Below are positions 59,701 to 64,000 of a DNA stretch of 64,000 bases, in pieces. The notes under the pieces were generated by a model that was not told where the DNA came from, searched no databases, and was given only the letters and a program-made list of their open reading frames with translations. The translations under genes were made by a program, and so were the position numbers. The stretch is from Cinnamomum chago (taxonomy: Eukaryota > Streptophyta > Magnoliopsida > Laurales > Lauraceae): assembly GCA_038049695.1 (NCBI GenBank), contig CP142458.1:61599501-61663500 (forward strand), read 5' to 3'. Position 1 is the stretch's first letter. The number at the start of each line of letters is the position of its first letter.

Positions 59701-62033
59701 AGTTACTTGCAAGTAACTCTTTCTCATGGAAGACTTATAAGCAAGTTTCTCTCTCAACTTCTTTGATGGAATTGCAAGGAAGCATACTAGTGTAAATGAA
59801 AAGAGTATAGCAGCAGCAACAATTACTATAATTACTCTTCGCGAAAAAGGTCTCTCTTGCTTCTTGAAATCCGGTTTGGGGCATTTAGGCAATTTAATTT
59901 GGGAATTCCACCACAAAGCTTGGCATTTCCAAGGATTGATGTTGCAGATGAATTTTGGAAAATCCCATGTTGTGGCACTTCACCCTCCAAATTATTGAAA
60001 GACAAATTTAAATATTGTAGAGAAAGAAGTTGCACCAAGTTGCTAGGGATATGCCCGCTTAACTTATTGTGTGAAAGATCAAGCACTTGTAGAGCTATTA
60101 AAGCACTTAAGGAAGGAGGAATTTCCCCTGACAACCTATTATTAGAAATGTTTAGCCAGACAAGATTTTTAGACTGACCGATATTCAATGGTAAGGTGCC
60201 CGTCAAATGATTCATGCCTATATTAATCCCCAACAAGGTGGGAATATCTACAACTTGATTTGGAATTGTCCCATTAAGGTTATTGCCATTGAGATCCAAG
60301 AACTGTAGATGCCGACAGTTTCCAAGACTCAAAGGAATGTTTCCCTGTAAATTATTTCTACTTAAATCAACTGCATATAATTGAGTGAGATTCCCAAGAG
60401 AAATTGGGATTTGCCCTGAAAATTTATTCTCACTCATGGAGAGCCCTTGCAACAATTTAAGCTTCATAAGATGGGTAGGAATAGTACTTGTGAAAAGGTT
60501 TTGCCCCAAGTGCAAAAGAATCAATTTGGCCAGATTCTCAAGTCCTCTTGGGATAGCTCCTGAAAGCTGGTTTCCACCCAACCTTAACTGTGTGAGCTTG
60601 GTAGAGAGATTGACTATTGAGTTAGGGAGTACACTACTAAACTGATTATAGGATAGATCTAACTGTTCTAGGCCACTGCAATTGGTTAAAGACGTGATGA
60701 AAGTGAATTCCTCCTCATTGTCACTCGTAAGTTGGTTATTCTGAACGGCAAGAATCTCAAGTCCCTTTAGCATTCCTAGGTTCAATGGTAGAGACCCACT
60801 AAAGTAATTCCATGGGAATGAGAGAATGACTAACCTTGAAGCATTGCATAATGAAACTGGTATGGGTCCTGTTAGTCTATTACCTCCCACGTAGAGCCCT
60901 TCAAGATTTGAAAGTAGTAGGCCTAGGTCAGGTGGAAGTCCCCCATATAGATGGTTTCTTGCGACATCAAAGAGCTGAATCGACGAGAGATTATAAAGAG
61001 AGGAAGGAATCTTACTCAAAAGTTTAATTTCGCAGAGTAAAAGAAATTGTAGCTTCACCAGTCGACCAAGTTCTTGGGGAATGCTTCCCTCCAAGCTATT
61101 CCATGATAAATCAAGAGATGTAAGCGATGAAAGGTTCCCAACAGATAAAGGGATGTGGCCCATGAGTTCGTTGTCACGAAGACTCAGATATTCAAGCTTT
61201 GACAGAGAGCCAATGCCCATTGGAATTTTACCAGCAAGCTTGTTACCATAGAGGGCTATGATTCTCAGTTGCAAACATTGGGTCAGATTTTTAGGAATCT
61301 TCCCATTGAAAGAGTTTTGGTAGAGAATAAGATCTTGTAGTTTCACCAACCGGCCTAGTTCTTCAGAAATGCTTCCATCCAAACTATTCTCTGATAAATA
61401 GAGATTTGTAAGCGATGAAAGGTTCCAAAGCGATGGACGGATGTGGCCAATGAGGTTATTATTCGCAAGATCCAGCGAATAGAGTTTTGATAGAGAGCCA
61501 ATGTCCAACGGAATTTCACCGACAAGCTTATTGCCATACAAGCTCAGGGTTCTGAGTTGCAGACAGTGGGTCAGATTATCGGGTATCTCTCCAAAAAAAG
61601 AGTTATTCATTAGATGGAGATGCCGAAGCCTGAAGAGCTGACCTATTTCTTGTGGAATGTGTCCTTCCAATGTATTATTTGCGAGTGCAATAGTTCGAAA
61701 GAAGGAGAGGTTTCCGATGTGGGGAGATAGAGAGCCCTTCAAGCTTTGATAGCTCAAGTTCAAGGCCACGACCCTTTGAGGATGTCGTCTGCTGCAAGTG
61801 ACTCCACCCCACATGCAGAAATGGATAGAATCGTTCCAAGAGTTCAAGACACCATTGGGATCATCAGATATCCCATCTTTGAAGGCGAGAAGTTGGAGAC
61901 GATCAGTCTCATTTCTTAAGGGGGTCACAGATTGTGCAAAGCAGATAAGGTTGGTGGAGGTAAGGAGGAGCAACGCCCGAAACGCGGTCACACAATTATC
62001 ACTTGTGGGTGGAAGCAGCTTCATTGTTGTCAT
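56705..62033 (-). CDS. LRR receptor-like kinase, Xa21/EFR-type (subfamily XII), one apparent frameshift
   Basis: Minus strand, two exons: 59112 to 62033 (or 62024) and 56705-57084, with GT/AG ends splitting one Glu codon (YVAP-E-YGMG). Order: signal peptide, LRR N-cap (DRLQLLAFKDGI, CMWGGVTC), about twenty 24-residue LRRs with LSGxIP cores, membrane segment (VIIVIVAAAILFSFTLVCFL), kinase. Kinase motifs: GEGSYSSMYRG, VAIK, HCDLKPSN, VGDFGLAR. Cys before the catalytic Asp marks a non-RD kinase, typical of plant immune receptors sensing microbial ligands at the plasma membrane. Length would be about 1,095 residues. The frame shifts once near 59905, between GNAKLCGGIP and KLPKCPKPDFKKQ; one missing A in an A-run would explain it. 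A TATA box at 62096-62104 argues against ATGs above it (62120). Otherwise intact, so this is either a very young pseudogene or an assembly error. Ligand unknown. Confidence 0.88.
57085..59111 (-). other. Intron of the distal receptor kinase
   Basis: 2,027 bp, at the conserved kinase-domain intron position of Xa21-like genes. Contains AGCTTGAGCTC-type inverted words at 57330-57430 and 57640-57720 and AT-rich filler. No gene seen. Confidence 0.7.
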
Positions 62034-62095
62034 GAGGGTTATCAAACCACAATGCAAGTGAATGCTATGATCCATGATCCGCATCACAACTCTCA

Positions 62096-62104
62096 TATTT
62101 ATAG
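62096..62104 (-). promoter_or_regulatory. TATA box of the distal receptor kinase
   Basis: Minus-strand CTATAAATA in the context GCATTGACTATAAATA, 63-72 bp upstream of the favoured ATGs (62033, 62024). Its match to the element before the proximal copy supports it. Confidence 0.7.
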
Positions 62105-62123
62105 TCAATGCACCAAACACTGA

Positions 62124-63172
62124 AGAAAGAAAGCGATTTTGCCTAATGACCTCTAACTTCAGTCCGAACAGGCTTATTAAATTAATTATGTAAATGCATG
62201 AAAGCAGGCTCGTCCCATAAGAATCTCATAACCCGAGCCCATTTAAAAGGTGGGTCTGGGCCGGTGCCTCACCTGACGTGAACTCATTGCCGTCCTAGAA
62301 CGACCATGGCTATATCGACCTTAAAATTCACTCAACAAAATTAGGCAGAGTCGTGTCACATTTGTGGTTCTCTTTCTTGGATGTTTTTGAACAATAAAAC
62401 GTGGAATTTATGACTAGGGGACTTTTCGTGGCTCAGAAACACAAACAAGTTATTAACATGTTAAAGATGGGATAAAATTTTGTTCATTTTCGTCTAAAAG
62501 AAAAATACAATAAAATTAAAATAATTTTAAAAAATGCAAGAAGACTAAAAAGATCTGTTGAGAAATTTAAAAAAAATAGAATTCTACAAACTACAGAGTT
62601 TTTGGTCCCCTATTTTGGGCCATGAGTTGGTCCATGTGTTTAGTGCTCCCTGACACCTGGCTGTTATTTGTTGTCAAGATCTTCCAATCTTTTTTATAGC
62701 TCATTGTTTCATTGTGTTGCACCTAATTAGGTGTCGGTTTTCTTTTCGTGGCATCTTGGCACTTTTTAAAACACAACCTCCTGCAGCGCAGCAAAAAAAA
62801 AGGAATTTTTTTTAGAAAAATAATGTGTTACTACCATATTAATATAGCATTCTCTCATTTTCTTATTATATTTTCAATTGACGGAATTTGAAGGCACTAG
62901 TAAATTTTAATATAGGTTGAGTTGAGTTGACTTGTGTTAATTGTTTAGATATTATAGAGTAGATGTTGTAGAAAATGAAATTCATTTTGGTGTAAGTACA
63001 AATCATAAAAGTAGTGTCAACTATTTTATAGATTTTCTCTATTTCATGCAGTACCATTCATACGTTTTCTGATTATGTTGATATTTCTGGTTTCTCAATA
63101 TCTAGAAATTTCTCCATAACATTGGGTGAATATTTTTTAAGCAATTATTTGCGAAAAAACCAGTAGAGCTAG
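62124..63172. other. Receptor-kinase upstream region
   Basis: AT-rich with A-runs. No gene or element ends seen; presumably promoter and intergenic sequence. Confidence 0.45.
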
Positions 63173-64000
63173 GATTTATAGATGGACATTGGTGACAACT
63201 TTTCCCACTGAGGAAGGAAAGGATGTAACTTGTGAGTGCTTGTATGTGATGTGGAATTGCATAGTAGACTCGACTCGACTCGACTCATCATACCCAAGAG
63301 GTAGAGCCACAAAAATGCCGTATGCCCCAAGTTGTCAAGAGTTTGGCCTAAGTTGTCTTTTACTGGAGGGGACCAATCACAGTGGTAGGAACTGCCTTTG
63401 TGTCATTTGAATTTAGAAGAGTGAGTCTAAAAAAATCATGGGGTATGCAAAAAACCACTACAAGATTTATAGATGGACATTGGTGACAACTTTTCCCACC
63501 AAGGAAAGGATGTAACTTGTGAGTGCTTGTATGTGATGTGGAATTGCATAGTTGACTCGACTCAACTCATCATATCCAAGAGGTAGAGCCACAAAAATGC
63601 CATATGCCCCAAGTTGTCAAGAGTTTGGCCTAAGTTGTCTTTTATTGGGGGGGACCAATCACAGTGGTAAGAACTGCCTTTGTGTCATTTTAATTGCGAA
63701 GAGTGAGTGTAAAAAAATCATGGGGTATGCAAAAACCACTACAAGATTTATAGATGGACATTGGTGACAACATTTCCCACCAAGGAAAGGATGTAACTTG
63801 TGAGTGCTTGTATGTGATGTGGAATTGCATAGTAGACTCGACTTGACTCGACTCAACTCATCATACCCAAGAGGTAGAGCCACAAAAATGCCGTATGCCC
63901 CAAGTTGTCAAGAGTTTGGCCTAAGTTGTCTTTTGCTGGAGGGGACCAATCACAGCGAAAGGACCTGCCTTTGTGTCATTTGAATTACGTAGAGTGAGTG
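63173..64000. repeat. Tandem array, 281-291 bp unit, running off the window
   Basis: The word GATTTATAGATGGACATTGG recurs at 63173, 63464 and 63745. Each unit carries GGATGTAACTTGTGAGTGCT, a (GACTC)n-like stretch of variable length, and CCAAGTTGTCAAGAGTTTGG. Copies are about 95% alike by eye, and the third is cut by the window end. Open frames across the units on both strands are by-products of the repeat. Confidence 0.92.

Noticed and set aside
62097-62120. ATG at 62120 as the start of the distal receptor kinase
   Set aside because: It lies upstream of a conserved TATA box and would add residues before the signal peptide; 62033 or 62024 fits better.

Overview
The window comes from a flowering-plant nuclear genome, probably woody and not a grass; the species cannot be named. 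The evidence is intron-rich plant gene remnants (a PDR-type ABCG transporter and LRR receptor kinases of the Xa21/EFR kind), plant transposon families (CACTA, hAT, SINE, RTE and L1 LINEs, TRIMs, Copia and large solo LTRs) and long AT-rich spacers. Most of the 64 kb is transposon sequence. No host gene in it is both complete and unbroken. All comparisons were done by eye.

Layout. 1-3.5 kb: L1-type LINE fragment, a small Copia fossil, and a tRNA-derived SINE with a perfect 12-bp target duplication. 3.5-6.4 kb: 3' exons of an ABCG/PDR transporter on the minus strand; its 5' exons are absent. 6.4-9.4 kb: dispersed repeats. 9.4-30.4 kb: three elements nested in one another. A broken Copia LTR element (minus strand) was hit by a 16.3-kb CACTA element (11252-27588, TSD CAT), which was itself hit by a 5.7-kb hAT element (20841-26529, TSD GGTCTGCG) with a recognisable but broken transposase. 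The CACTA interior carries an apparently captured glycine-rich protein gene. 30.4-34.8 kb: minisatellite and an RTE-type LINE fragment. 34781-38664: large solo LTR (TSD CAGGG), possibly inside an intron of a small unidentified gene. 39-43 kb: non-autonomous terminal-inverted-repeat elements.

43-62 kb: a tandem duplication of an LRR receptor-kinase locus on the minus strand. The distal copy (56705-62033) is nearly whole: signal peptide, LRRs, membrane segment and non-RD kinase in two exons, with one apparent single-base frameshift. The proximal copy (44760-50591) is badly decayed, has lost its first kinase exon, and now holds an RTE LINE that in turn contains a tiny TRIM. Both copies keep a matching TATA box. 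A PPR-like scrap precedes each copy, which supports duplication of an 11-12 kb unit. The window ends in a tandem array with a unit of about 285 bp.

Functionally, the only candidate host activities are an immune-type receptor kinase (if its frameshift is an assembly error) and the captured glycine-rich secreted protein (interrupted by one in-frame stop). No new enzymatic system was recognised. The most unusual structures are the triple nest with a captured gene, the tandem array inside the hAT leader, and the TRIM-in-LINE-in-receptor stack.
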